DNA from: Roseivirga sp. UBA6061
Lineage (GTDB): Bacteria > Bacteroidota > Bacteroidia > Cytophagales > Cyclobacteriaceae
DNA length: 64,000 nucleotides
Assembly: GCA_002427745.1 (NCBI GenBank)
Contig: DIYF01000072.1
Coordinates: 39,827-103,826 of the forward strand
Reading direction: 5' to 3'
The notes beneath the pieces were generated by a model, which had not been told where the DNA came from, did no database searches, and worked only from the letters and a program-made list of their open reading frames with translations. Positions within the stretch are counted from its first letter, which is position 1. Every line of letters starts with the position of its first letter. Position numbers and translations under genes: made by a program. This document shows positions 52,931 through 60,275 of this stretch, in pieces.

Positions 52931-53677
52931 TTAATCTTCAGGTCTCCAGCGACTTTGGGCAAAGAAGTTGGGGTTGAAGACTTCCATGCCCAGCTCAGGG
53001 GTACGGATGTTGGTGTAAACTTCCTTAAGTCTCAGCTTACCATTGCCGTAGAAAAGTACTTCCGGAGCAATCCAGGCATTGCCCAGAGGCTGATAATTAT
53101 TGAACCGAATGTCTTGTGATCTGCCCTGGCCAAAATCCTGGATCAGGCGAACAAACAGCATTCTTTCCTTATCGATCCAGAATTGGGTAGAAGTGTCATC
53201 TCCTTCATCAGCACCTACTACATACACCTTTCGGCCTTCGTATGTCTTTTTGTGAAACTTGTCGAAGTCAATGCCCAGTGCTTTGAGGTCATTGATAGTT
53301 TTTTGGGTAGGCTGATTATACACCGAAAACCCCAGGATGAGTAAAGGGTGTAGCATAGGGCGCGTGCCGGCAATGCTGCCATTATTAAACTGGTATAATG
53401 AGTCATTGCGGATCATCATGCCATTACCCGATTCAAAATTGTTGATTTTAATGGTCAGTTTATCCGGCATGCGTAAGGCTTCGTACCAAAGCTCTTCGCT
53501 GGTTACGTTTCCGGCCGTATCATAACGGATAGTCTGTTGCTCAAAAGTGAGCGTCTGATACCATTTTCCATTGTATTTTTTGTGCATTGCTCCGATCAGC
53601 TCCTCACCACTGTGTATTCCCCTTTCGCCAGACAGGCCCAGGAGGAAAACCATCATGCACATTATTACTTTATTCAT
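52931..53677 (-). CDS. LolA-like secreted protein
   Basis: A 248-residue protein with a signal peptide (MNKVIMCMMVFLLGLSGERG). Its fold features, including YEALRMPDKLTIKINNFESG and a C-terminal GLMEVFNP-like strand pattern, resemble the LolA/outer-membrane lipoprotein-sorting superfamily. The start at 53677 shares one base with the upstream MBL stop (TGATG), so both are translated together; the longer frame to 53740 reads an unlikely cysteine-rich leader. Its role beside a Tat-type MBL protein is unknown. Confidence 0.7.
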   Translation of the reverse strand: MNKVIMCMMVFLLGLSGERGIHSGEELIGAMHKKYNGKWYQTLTFEQQTIRYDTAGNVTSEELWYEALRMPDKLTIKINNFESGNGMMIRNDSLYQFNNGSIAGTRPMLHPLLILGFSVYNQPTQKTINDLKALGIDFDKFHKKTYEGRKVYVVGADEGDDTSTQFWIDKERMLFVRLIQDFGQGRSQDIRFNNYQPLGNAWIAPEVLFYGNGKLRLKEVYTNIRTPELGMEVFNPNFFAQSRWRPED

Positions 53678-54576
53678 CACTTTTCGTCCACTATTTCCAC
53701 ATAGGCCGCATTCACAGCGCGCCCTTGATTTCCTTTCCACTCATCGGCCCCGGGAATCATCTCCGTTTTGGCCAGGTGTTCTTTGCTCTTTCCGGCTTTT
53801 ACACCTTTATCTACGTACTCAAGCAGCCGGCCAAGATAGTTCTTAAAAGCCATTAAATCTGCACGGGTTCCGGTAATTTCATAGCCACTGCCGGAGTGGC
53901 CGTAAACCAGCAGGGTGTCGTCATCAAACCACTTATAGGCTTTGTCCATTACATTCTGCCAGTTGGCGATATCAGCACCATTGTTCTTGTCTATATAAGG
54001 CACCCTGCGGTTAAAAAGCAGATCTCCCAGGTGGGCCACGTTGGCATTTTCAAAATGGACAATCGCGTCACCATTGGTATGAGCGGCACCGAAGTAACGC
54101 ATGGCGATTTTTTCACTGGCCACCTTATAAACAAACTTTTTACCGAAACCGGCAGAAGGAAGCAATACGCGGTCCATGGCATTGTTCTTCTCGGCAGTAG
54201 ATTTCATATTCTTCACGCAGTTTTCATGCGCAAAGTGATTCCTGATCAGCCCTTTGAAGGCAATGTTTCCAGCCGAATGATCCCCATGATGATGGGTATT
54301 GATCAGGGCATCAATTTGTCTGTCCGACTTCTTTTTGATCTCTTCTATGAGGTGCTCTGCCTGAGGTTTAAACTGGGTGTCTACTACGGCAATGCCATCG
54401 TCAGACAGTTTCCAGAGAATGGTGCCTCCTCTTTCTGTGAAGATGCCCAGATCACCCCTGAGAGCCTTCATTTGATAGTTATTCTGCTCGAAGATGGAGT
54501 CAATCAACCGGGCTCCAGGTAGGGCAGAGGCCACAGTAGCCAGGCCCATATTCTGTATGAAATGTCTTCTGTCCAT
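53677..54576 (-). CDS. MBL-fold metallo-hydrolase with Tat-like signal
   Basis: A 299-residue zinc hydrolase. It starts with RRHFIQNMGLATVASALPGA, a twin-arginine-like leader, so it should be exported folded. The metal-binding motif HHHGDH (LINTHHHGDHSAG), a later His (AAHTNGD), the bridging Asp (LGDLLF) and a final His (VYGHSGSG) give the full set of ligands. The family covers beta-lactamase-like and other hydrolases, so the substrate is open. Translationally coupled to the LolA-like gene. Confidence 0.9.
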   Translation of the reverse strand: MDRRHFIQNMGLATVASALPGARLIDSIFEQNNYQMKALRGDLGIFTERGGTILWKLSDDGIAVVDTQFKPQAEHLIEEIKKKSDRQIDALINTHHHGDHSAGNIAFKGLIRNHFAHENCVKNMKSTAEKNNAMDRVLLPSAGFGKKFVYKVASEKIAMRYFGAAHTNGDAIVHFENANVAHLGDLLFNRRVPYIDKNNGADIANWQNVMDKAYKWFDDDTLLVYGHSGSGYEITGTRADLMAFKNYLGRLLEYVDKGVKAGKSKEHLAKTEMIPGADEWKGNQGRAVNAAYVEIVDEK

Positions 54577-54714
54577 CGCGTTTCAATAATGCTATGAAGA
54601 TAGAAAGCCCCCTTTAGCGAGACTTTACCATTTATATAATTTAACGTGAAAATGGGTTTTGGAGCGGACAGAGAACGGTGTCAAATTGCTATTTTCACAG
54701 CAAATAGAACTGAC

Positions 54715-56343
54715 ATGATGAGGAACCTGCTGATCTGTATTTTTTTATTAACCGGGCTTCACCTGGGCGCACAAGAGTGGGACAAAAAGCTCCTGACCAC
54801 CCCGGAATTGAGCGTTTACCGTAAAACATCTTCCTATGCCGATGTAATGGCATTTATCGATGCCGTAAAAGAGGGGAGTTCTAATGTTACTCAATTATCT
54901 CTGGGTACCAGTCTGGAAGGAAAAGACATTCCTGTACTGGTGCTGGCAGAGCCGAGGATCAATACTCCTGAAGAGGCCAAAGCCAGTGGTAAGCCTGTTA
55001 TTTATGTACAGGGTAACATTCACTCAGGAGAGGTTGAAGGGAAAGAGGTAGTGCAGATTCTGATGAGGGAGATTCTTCACGGAGATAAGAAGTATCTGCT
55101 GGAAAACCAGATTATCATGTTTGTCCCCATTTACAATACCGACTCCAATGATAAGATGGAGGCTGGCAGAAGACCCTCTCAGGAAGATAGCCCGAGAGAG
55201 GTAGGTATCCGTGCTAATAGCCAGGGCTGGGACCTCAACCGGGATGGGATCAAAATGGAGGCAGTGGAGACACAGGGTCTGATCAAGAACATTATTGTGC
55301 CCTGGGACCCTACATTGTTTGTAGACCTGCATACCACTAATGGCACCTGGCATGGCTACTCGCTTACCTGGGCACCCAGCTACCATTATGCCGGAGAGAA
55401 AGCGCCTTATGACTTTACCTGGAATAGGATTCTTCCGGCTGTTACTCAGAAAGTAAAGGACGACTACGGAGTGCACCTGGGGCCTTATGGTTACTATTTT
55501 ACCCGCCAGGAAGGCTGGCCGATAAAGTCTATTTCTACTTATAATCATCACCCGCGCTATCTGGTAAATCAGTTTGGCTTAAGAAACCGCATGGCCATTC
55601 TCAGCGAGGCTTTTGCCCATGAACGCTTCTACCAGCGAATCAATTCTACTTACGCTTTTGTCAGAGAGATTCTGGAATTCACCAACAAGAATGGCAAAGA
55701 GATGATGGCGATTAATGCCAAGGCTGAAGCTGATGCTATCAACTTTGTAAAAGAGCAGGGGGGTAAGGCGAGCAAAGGAGTGAGGTTCAAAAAAGTACCT
55801 CAGGAAAAGCCTATTGATAAGTATCGCACCTATAACTACACTTCTTATACCAACGAGAAGGGCCAGACTTCTTACGTGCGCAAACCGGAAATCGTTGAGC
55901 TGGATAATATCATTGATTACAGTGCTTTTGAGGCTACGAAGTCTGCCATTGTGCCCAAAGGGTATATCATACCGGCTGAGTTTGCCAACATTGCAGAGCA
56001 CCTGAGAAATCACGGGGTCACGGTAACAGAGTTGAAAAAAACAGTGAGAGTTAAAGGGGAGACGTATAAAGCTACCGGGCTAACCAAAGCGAGACGCAGG
56101 TTTGAAAAACACTTTATGGCCACTATTGAGGGTGGCTTTGAGGCTGACTCCAGAAAGTTTAAGAAGGGTGATTTTATGGTAGACCTGGCTCAGCCACTGG
56201 CCAATCTGATCTTTTATATGCTGGAAGCCGAGTCTGACGATGGGTTAGTGACCTGGAATTTCTTTGATACTTATTTTGAAGGTAAAGGGCTCGGGGAAAA
56301 TACCGTGGAGTATCCGATCTATAAATACTTTGAGCTGAAATAA
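54715..56343 (+). CDS. M14-family zinc carboxypeptidase
   Basis: A 542-residue secreted peptidase. Its start is taken as ATG 54715 or 54718, which gives a clean signal peptide (MRNLLICIFLLTGLHLGAQ); the longer frame reads a polar leader. The zinc ligands are His103 and Glu106 (NIHSGEVEG) and His206 (FVDLHTTNG); WDLNRD at 172-177 holds the substrate-binding Asn/Arg pair. The catalytic Glu lies further on. The C-terminal region after about 380 is family-specific. It would trim peptides in the periplasm or outside. Confidence 0.92.
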   Translation: MMRNLLICIFLLTGLHLGAQEWDKKLLTTPELSVYRKTSSYADVMAFIDAVKEGSSNVTQLSLGTSLEGKDIPVLVLAEPRINTPEEAKASGKPVIYVQGNIHSGEVEGKEVVQILMREILHGDKKYLLENQIIMFVPIYNTDSNDKMEAGRRPSQEDSPREVGIRANSQGWDLNRDGIKMEAVETQGLIKNIIVPWDPTLFVDLHTTNGTWHGYSLTWAPSYHYAGEKAPYDFTWNRILPAVTQKVKDDYGVHLGPYGYYFTRQEGWPIKSISTYNHHPRYLVNQFGLRNRMAILSEAFAHERFYQRINSTYAFVREILEFTNKNGKEMMAINAKAEADAINFVKEQGGKASKGVRFKKVPQEKPIDKYRTYNYTSYTNEKGQTSYVRKPEIVELDNIIDYSAFEATKSAIVPKGYIIPAEFANIAEHLRNHGVTVTELKKTVRVKGETYKATGLTKARRRFEKHFMATIEGGFEADSRKFKKGDFMVDLAQPLANLIFYMLEAESDDGLVTWNFFDTYFEGKGLGENTVEYPIYKYFELK

Positions 56344-56357
56344 TCAGGTCAGGTTTT

Positions 56358-57245
56358 TTACAACAAATCATCAGGAACGGGATAGTCAGGACCCTTGACA
56401 TCAGAGATGCTGTAGACAGCAGAGATAGGGTTGAGGTGGTCCTGACCCATTTGATCTGCCAGTTCACAAGCCTCTGCCGACTTGCCGAAATAAGTCTTTT
56501 CTTCATTTGAGAAATGATCCAGCGGGTTTTTCTTCAGCAAAGCTGCCATAAAAGCTTTGCGAGATGCCAGCCAGGCATCTGATACCCGCTGCTGCTCCAA
56601 TATGCCCTCAACGGGCCTTACTTCTACATAGATGGTTCTGCGGGCGCCCGGGCTGCGCTTGGGCTCTGAGCCATGGAGCACCATCATGTCCTGCACCAGT
56701 ATATCACCTGCTCTGGCAGGTTGTTGTACAATGCCCGGAGGGTTCCAGCCATATTCTCTTTCAATATCAGATATGGGCTGTAGTGCACCCTGCGTTCCCG
56801 GTACATAACGAAGGCAGCCATCATCTTCATCGGCATCATCCAGGTAGATACCAATGTTGAGATAGGGATAGTTTCTGGAGTGAGGAGCCCCCTGATGCCA
56901 TTTGATTACCGGATGCGGGTGTTGATGCTTATAGAGCAGGTCAGAATAGATAATGACTGAAGAGGGCCCGCTTAGCTCCCTGATGATCTGTTGCATGGTA
57001 TCGGCAGCAAGTAATTCAATCAGCGGCTCCGTTTGGTTCAGGTATAGCTCGTCATAGCGCATAAGCCTGGGGCCTACGGCATCTTCTACAACACAGGCAT
57101 TTGCCATGCTGCCACCGCTGTTGTAGGCTGCCAGGGCGGCAGATTCTATCTCATCAGCGAGCTTCTGCCATTTTTTGAGTATCCGGGGGCCTATGGCCTG
57201 AGGAAACAGGAGGTATCCATCCTTAAAAAAGTGCTCTTTGTTCAT
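56358..57245 (-). CDS. PhyH-family non-haem iron oxygenase with an HxG motif
   Basis: A 295-residue protein with the phytanoyl-CoA dioxygenase plan. The iron site normally reads HxD; here it is WHQG, with His117 and Gly119 in place of Asp. The distal His191 (LHGSEPKRSPG) and the 2-oxoglutarate Arg203 region (RRTIYVEVRP) are intact. The change of Asp to Gly or Ala is the mark of 2-oxoglutarate-dependent halogenases, in which a halide takes the vacant iron position. It may also be an inactive or differently bound member. Convergent with the M14 gene; no biosynthetic cluster nearby. Confidence 0.88.
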   Translation of the reverse strand: MNKEHFFKDGYLLFPQAIGPRILKKWQKLADEIESAALAAYNSGGSMANACVVEDAVGPRLMRYDELYLNQTEPLIELLAADTMQQIIRELSGPSSVIIYSDLLYKHQHPHPVIKWHQGAPHSRNYPYLNIGIYLDDADEDDGCLRYVPGTQGALQPISDIEREYGWNPPGIVQQPARAGDILVQDMMVLHGSEPKRSPGARRTIYVEVRPVEGILEQQRVSDAWLASRKAFMAALLKKNPLDHFSNEEKTYFGKSAEACELADQMGQDHLNPISAVYSISDVKGPDYPVPDDLL

Positions 57246-57377
57246 GCTGTGTCAGGTAAAAAAATGATCGGCCTGAAAATGAAAAAAAGAGTGTTTTGGT
57301 GCAAGAAAAAACTTATGAGGGAAAGCCTTTTACCAGGCAAAGGTCTGGTTTGGAAATTCAGCACCTAATTCCGAGCT

Positions 57378-57432
57378 GTCATTGCGAGAAAGTCAGAGGA
57401 CTTTAGTCAAATGACTGACGAAGCAATCTCCT
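57378..57432 (+). repeat. REP-like element, left arm
   Basis: GTCATTGCGA at the left end and GCAATCTCCT at the right frame a short hairpin-forming centre. The same ends occur in reverse at 57814-57855, so the two arms flank the GIY-YIG gene as an inverted pair. Confidence 0.8.
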
Positions 57433-57487
57433 CGTTTGAACCTTCAAGAGGTTCTAATTTTTTAGGTATAAGTGGGTATCTTCTTTT

Positions 57488-57787
57488 ATGGAAAGAGGTG
57501 GTTCTGTATACATTATTACTAACAAGTATCATACTGTACTCTATACTGGCGTGACCTCTGATTTAATTTCAAGAGTAATTAAGCACAGAGAGAAACTCTA
57601 TCCTCACAGTTTTTCAGTAAGATATAACACGACTAAACTAGTATATTATCAGAACTTCAGTTCTGTTGAAGAAGCTATAGACAAAGAAAAGCAGATCAAG
57701 GCAGGTTCTCGCCAAAAGAAGTTGAATTTGATTGAATTGATCAACCCCGATTGGAGAGACTTGTATAAGGATATCAAAGATTGGTAA
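57488..57787 (+). CDS. GIY-YIG nuclease-domain protein between inverted repeats
   Basis: A 99-residue single-domain protein of the GIY-YIG family (UPF0213/YhbQ-like). VYIITNKYHTVLYTGVT (7-23) holds the two variant signature strands, Arg29 (LISRVIKHREK) is the catalytic Arg, and DKEKQIKAGSRQKK holds the metal-binding Glu, with the usual INPDWRDLY ending. Such enzymes nick DNA. It is flanked by REP-like arms in opposite orientation within about 100 bases on each side, which suggests the gene and repeats form one unit. Base use looks A+T rich relative to neighbours. Confidence 0.9.
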   Translation: MERGGSVYIITNKYHTVLYTGVTSDLISRVIKHREKLYPHSFSVRYNTTKLVYYQNFSSVEEAIDKEKQIKAGSRQKKLNLIELINPDWRDLYKDIKDW

Positions 57788-57813
57788 GGTTATTATGGCT
57801 GACCGATTCTAAT

Positions 57814-57855
57814 AGGAGATTGCCGTACTTCACTGTGTTTCGTTCGCAATGACGA
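57814..57855 (-). repeat. REP-like element, right arm
   Basis: Read in reverse it begins CGTCATTGCGAACGAAAC and ends GGCAATCTCCT, matching the left arm at 57378 at both ends and the elements at 62576 and 63970 along its length. Confidence 0.82.
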
Positions 57856-57912
57856 AAGTGAATGAACTCTCGTTTTACATCTTGATGATGTGAATTTGGA
57901 CTAATGTAAACC

Positions 57913-57950
57913 AGCCCCCTACCGTGATGACCCATCAGGGTAGGGGGCTT
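57913..57950 (-). terminator. Hairpin after the acyltransferase gene
   Basis: AGCCCCCTACC pairs with GGTAGGGGGCT around a 15-base loop. On the minus strand it follows the acyltransferase stop and would end that transcript, although the T run is short. Confidence 0.6.
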
Positions 57951-57962
57951 CGCAAATCTTTG

Positions 57963-59048
57963 CTACTCGTAGCTCAGCTCCACTTTTTTAGCACGCTTTT
58001 CAACTTTAAGGCCAAAAAGCGGTCTCAAAAACCTCACTCTTCTGATCACATACTCATAGCTGAGCCAGCAACCCAGCCCTGTAAAGAGCACGGTGAGTAT
58101 AAATTTGAGCACCACATGCATGTCCATACCAAAGAATATATAGGAGCCTAAGTACAGGAAGAACATATGGACGATATAGACCGGATAAGCTGCCTGACTC
58201 AGGTAGTTGAGCCTCTTGCTGGGGTGATTAAGGTAGGTGTAGCCCAGGCCAAATACTGTAAAAATCCACAGATTAGACTCGATAGAGAGCAGGTAATTGG
58301 GCGACTTGAGCTCAAAAAACACAAGGCGGATGATGTACAAGGCCAGTGCCAGTGAAAAGAAGAGCCACTTCCATTTTTTTGCCGTTTGCCAGAAGGCCTG
58401 CCCGCTGTAGACACAGCAGAAGCCTGCCAGAAAAGCAATCATACCAAGCCAGAAGCCATGGTCGGTCATGGCATATACCTCGAAGCCCTCCGGGTTTACC
58501 AGCATGGCTTCGCCAATAAAAGGAATCATGATCAGGATGAAGCCCAGGGGAGTGCTGAAGGCTTTGTTCAGCCATAAATTCAGTTGGCCGCCCTGGTTTT
58601 TTTTCAGGTAAAAGAACACAGGAGACAGCACTATTACATAGATGAATATATTACCCAGAAACCAGAGGTGTGCCGGGTTGAGCATATAGACCAGGTCTTG
58701 CTGGTAATAATCCTGCCACAGAAAAACGTGGAGGGGTGCAATAGCCAGCATACCAAAGAGGAAAGGGACCAGAATACGTTTGGACCTTTCCAGGAGAAGC
58801 TCTTTAAAGTTGCGTCTGCGAATGGCAAAGCAGACTCCCATACCGGATACAAAAAACAGCAGGGGAATGCGCCATACGTTGAGCATACTCATGGGAATCC
58901 AGATGGATTCCAATGGGTCACCGTTTTGAATAAAGCCGATAAACACGCCCCAGGGTTGGAAACCTATGGCCACGTGATAGATCAATAGCAAACCTATGGC
59001 AATCACTCTGAGCCAATCGATGTCATATCTTCTTTCTGTACTTAGCAT
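57963..59048 (-). CDS. Acyltransferase-3 family membrane protein
   Basis: A 361-residue integral membrane protein with about ten helices. DWLRVIAIGLLLIYHVAIGF at 11-30 carries the family His (about His25), and RIPLLFFVSGMGVCFAIRRR holds the conserved Arg-rich loop. Acyltransferase-3 proteins (OafA/NodX type) transfer acyl groups, often acetyl, to sugars or lipids at the membrane. It lies alone between repeats, so its substrate cannot be guessed. Confidence 0.88.
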   Translation of the reverse strand: MLSTERRYDIDWLRVIAIGLLLIYHVAIGFQPWGVFIGFIQNGDPLESIWIPMSMLNVWRIPLLFFVSGMGVCFAIRRRNFKELLLERSKRILVPFLFGMLAIAPLHVFLWQDYYQQDLVYMLNPAHLWFLGNIFIYVIVLSPVFFYLKKNQGGQLNLWLNKAFSTPLGFILIMIPFIGEAMLVNPEGFEVYAMTDHGFWLGMIAFLAGFCCVYSGQAFWQTAKKWKWLFFSLALALYIIRLVFFELKSPNYLLSIESNLWIFTVFGLGYTYLNHPSKRLNYLSQAAYPVYIVHMFFLYLGSYIFFGMDMHVVLKFILTVLFTGLGCWLSYEYVIRRVRFLRPLFGLKVEKRAKKVELSYE

Positions 59049-59059
59049 AGTTCTACTTA

Positions 59060-59205
59060 AAATGATGAGTGTTGAATGGCGAATGAAGAATTAAACCTCC
59101 CTCAGTGGTCTCCTGAAAGGGACCCTGAGGATTTCTGAATCAGGGCCCTCTCCGAGAGACCGCTGATCGGGGGAGAATTCAACGTCTGTCATTCACCATT
59201 CATTT
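59060..59205. repeat. Long imperfect inverted repeat (MITE-like)
   Basis: A central hairpin pairs TCAGTGGTCTC (59102-59112) with GAGACCGCTGA (59155-59165). The flanking GAATGGCGAATGA and TCATTCACCATTC sequences extend the symmetry for about 60 bases each side. It resembles a small non-coding mobile element or large attenuator between the acyltransferase and ankyrin genes. Confidence 0.6.
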
Positions 59206-59217
59206 TTTAATCTTATC

Positions 59218-59284
59218 TCAGCCCCGGCCCTAAAGGGTGATTTAACAGAGTTAGTACTCCCTTAGGGAATCGAAGGGCGGAAAT
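59218..59284 (+). repeat. Direct repeat, copy 1
   Basis: Starts GCCCCGGCCCTAAAGGGTGA, then GTTAGTACTCCCTTAGGGAA, and ends GAAGGGCG. A second copy in the same orientation lies at 60139-60233. The two flank the ankyrin gene. Confidence 0.78.
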
Positions 59285-59289
59285 GTCTA

Positions 59290-59877
59290 CTATTGAGCCT
59301 TTCTTATCATATCTGCGATTACCGGGCGGGCGGCTTCTATTTTGGCATAGTCCAGCTTTAAGCCCAGTGGTCCCAGATCTTTACCCACCTGATCATACAC
59401 GGCTTTTACCTGATCAAAGGGAACAGAGACAGATTCCAGGGCCGTTGCTCCGAAGCTGTTACGTATGCTAAGGTCTGCCTTCTTTGCCAATAGTTGCTTC
59501 ACAATGTCAGTATAGCCGAAAAAAGAAGCGGTGTGCAAGGGGGTAGAGCCATCGGCACTGGTTATGTTGAGATCAGCTCCGGCTTCAATCAGTGCTTTGG
59601 CTACTTCTGTTTTACCAAAGGTGGCAGCAATTGTGAGCGGAGCCGAGCCGAAGCCGTCTTTCTGATTGAGATCTGTTTTGGCTGCTATGTGCTGGTTTAC
59701 TGCCTTGATATTACCTGTGAAGGTAGCGGCAAAAATGTCCATCTTAGGTGCTTTGGGAGTACCGCTGCCTTCGGTGCTCTCCGTTCCGCCATTATTGCAT
59801 GAGGTGAGCGCAAAGAGGACAGCTAAGAGTATGAGGCTGCTCCAGTTTTTAATCTGATTGATCTTTTGAGTTTTCAT
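59290..59877 (-). CDS. Ankyrin-repeat lipoprotein
   Basis: A 195-residue protein with a lipoprotein signal (LTSCNN, Cys about 27). Three to four ankyrin-like repeats follow from about residue 60, for example DLNQKDGFGSAPLTIAATFG, DLNITSADGSTPLHTASFFG and DLSIRNSFGATALESVSVPF. Ankyrin repeats bind proteins, so it probably acts as an adaptor on the inner or outer membrane facing the periplasm. It diverges from the AraC-TPR regulator gene and is bracketed by two direct repeats. Confidence 0.9.
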   Translation of the reverse strand: MKTQKINQIKNWSSLILLAVLFALTSCNNGGTESTEGSGTPKAPKMDIFAATFTGNIKAVNQHIAAKTDLNQKDGFGSAPLTIAATFGKTEVAKALIEAGADLNITSADGSTPLHTASFFGYTDIVKQLLAKKADLSIRNSFGATALESVSVPFDQVKAVYDQVGKDLGPLGLKLDYAKIEAARPVIADMIRKAQ

Positions 59878-60275
59878 CTTTTATCGTGATTTAGTTTTAC
59901 TTCTGTTTGGATGTTACAAAGGTCATACAAGGCCCCTGGTGCTACTAAGCAGCTATGTAGCGAATGTTGTTAGCTATGAATCAGTGATGAAAACTATGAT
60001 GTAAGCATATAAACTATGACGCAAATGCCCGTTTTTGCCCAAATTGCAAGGGCTTGGAAATGGCGTTTATCCTGACCAATATTGTGGTGAAGTCATTGCG
60101 CCATATAGCCAAGGTAGTTGGGTTGAAACCCTGATTATGCCCCGGCCCTAAAGGGTGACCCAACGTGGTTAGTACTCCCTTTCTCGCCTTCGCGAAGCTT
60201 GGGTGAAGCAAGGAGGGAATAGAAGGGCGTAATGGTTGAGAAAAATGGTACTAACCTTCAGAAGTATAAAAATCG
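59878..60275. other. Intergenic region between ankyrin and AraC genes
   Basis: A 398-base gap with no gene I can support. It holds the second direct repeat (60139-60233), a C/G-rich inverted stretch near 60190-60205, and the likely divergent promoters of both genes. Confidence 0.6.
60139..60233 (+). repeat. Direct repeat, copy 2
   Basis: Same as 59218-59284 at both ends, but with an extra 30-base centre (TTCGCCTTCGCGAAGCTTG, itself a small hairpin). The two copies share 20 or more bases in a row at the left. Confidence 0.75.

Noticed and set aside
53896..54522. Plus-strand open frame opposite the MBL hydrolase gene
   Set aside because: The opposite strand encodes an intact zinc hydrolase with all metal ligands, so this is a shadow.
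57378..57855. CRISPR array
   Set aside because: The repeats are inverted and few, with a gene between them and no regular spacers; no cas genes occur in the window.
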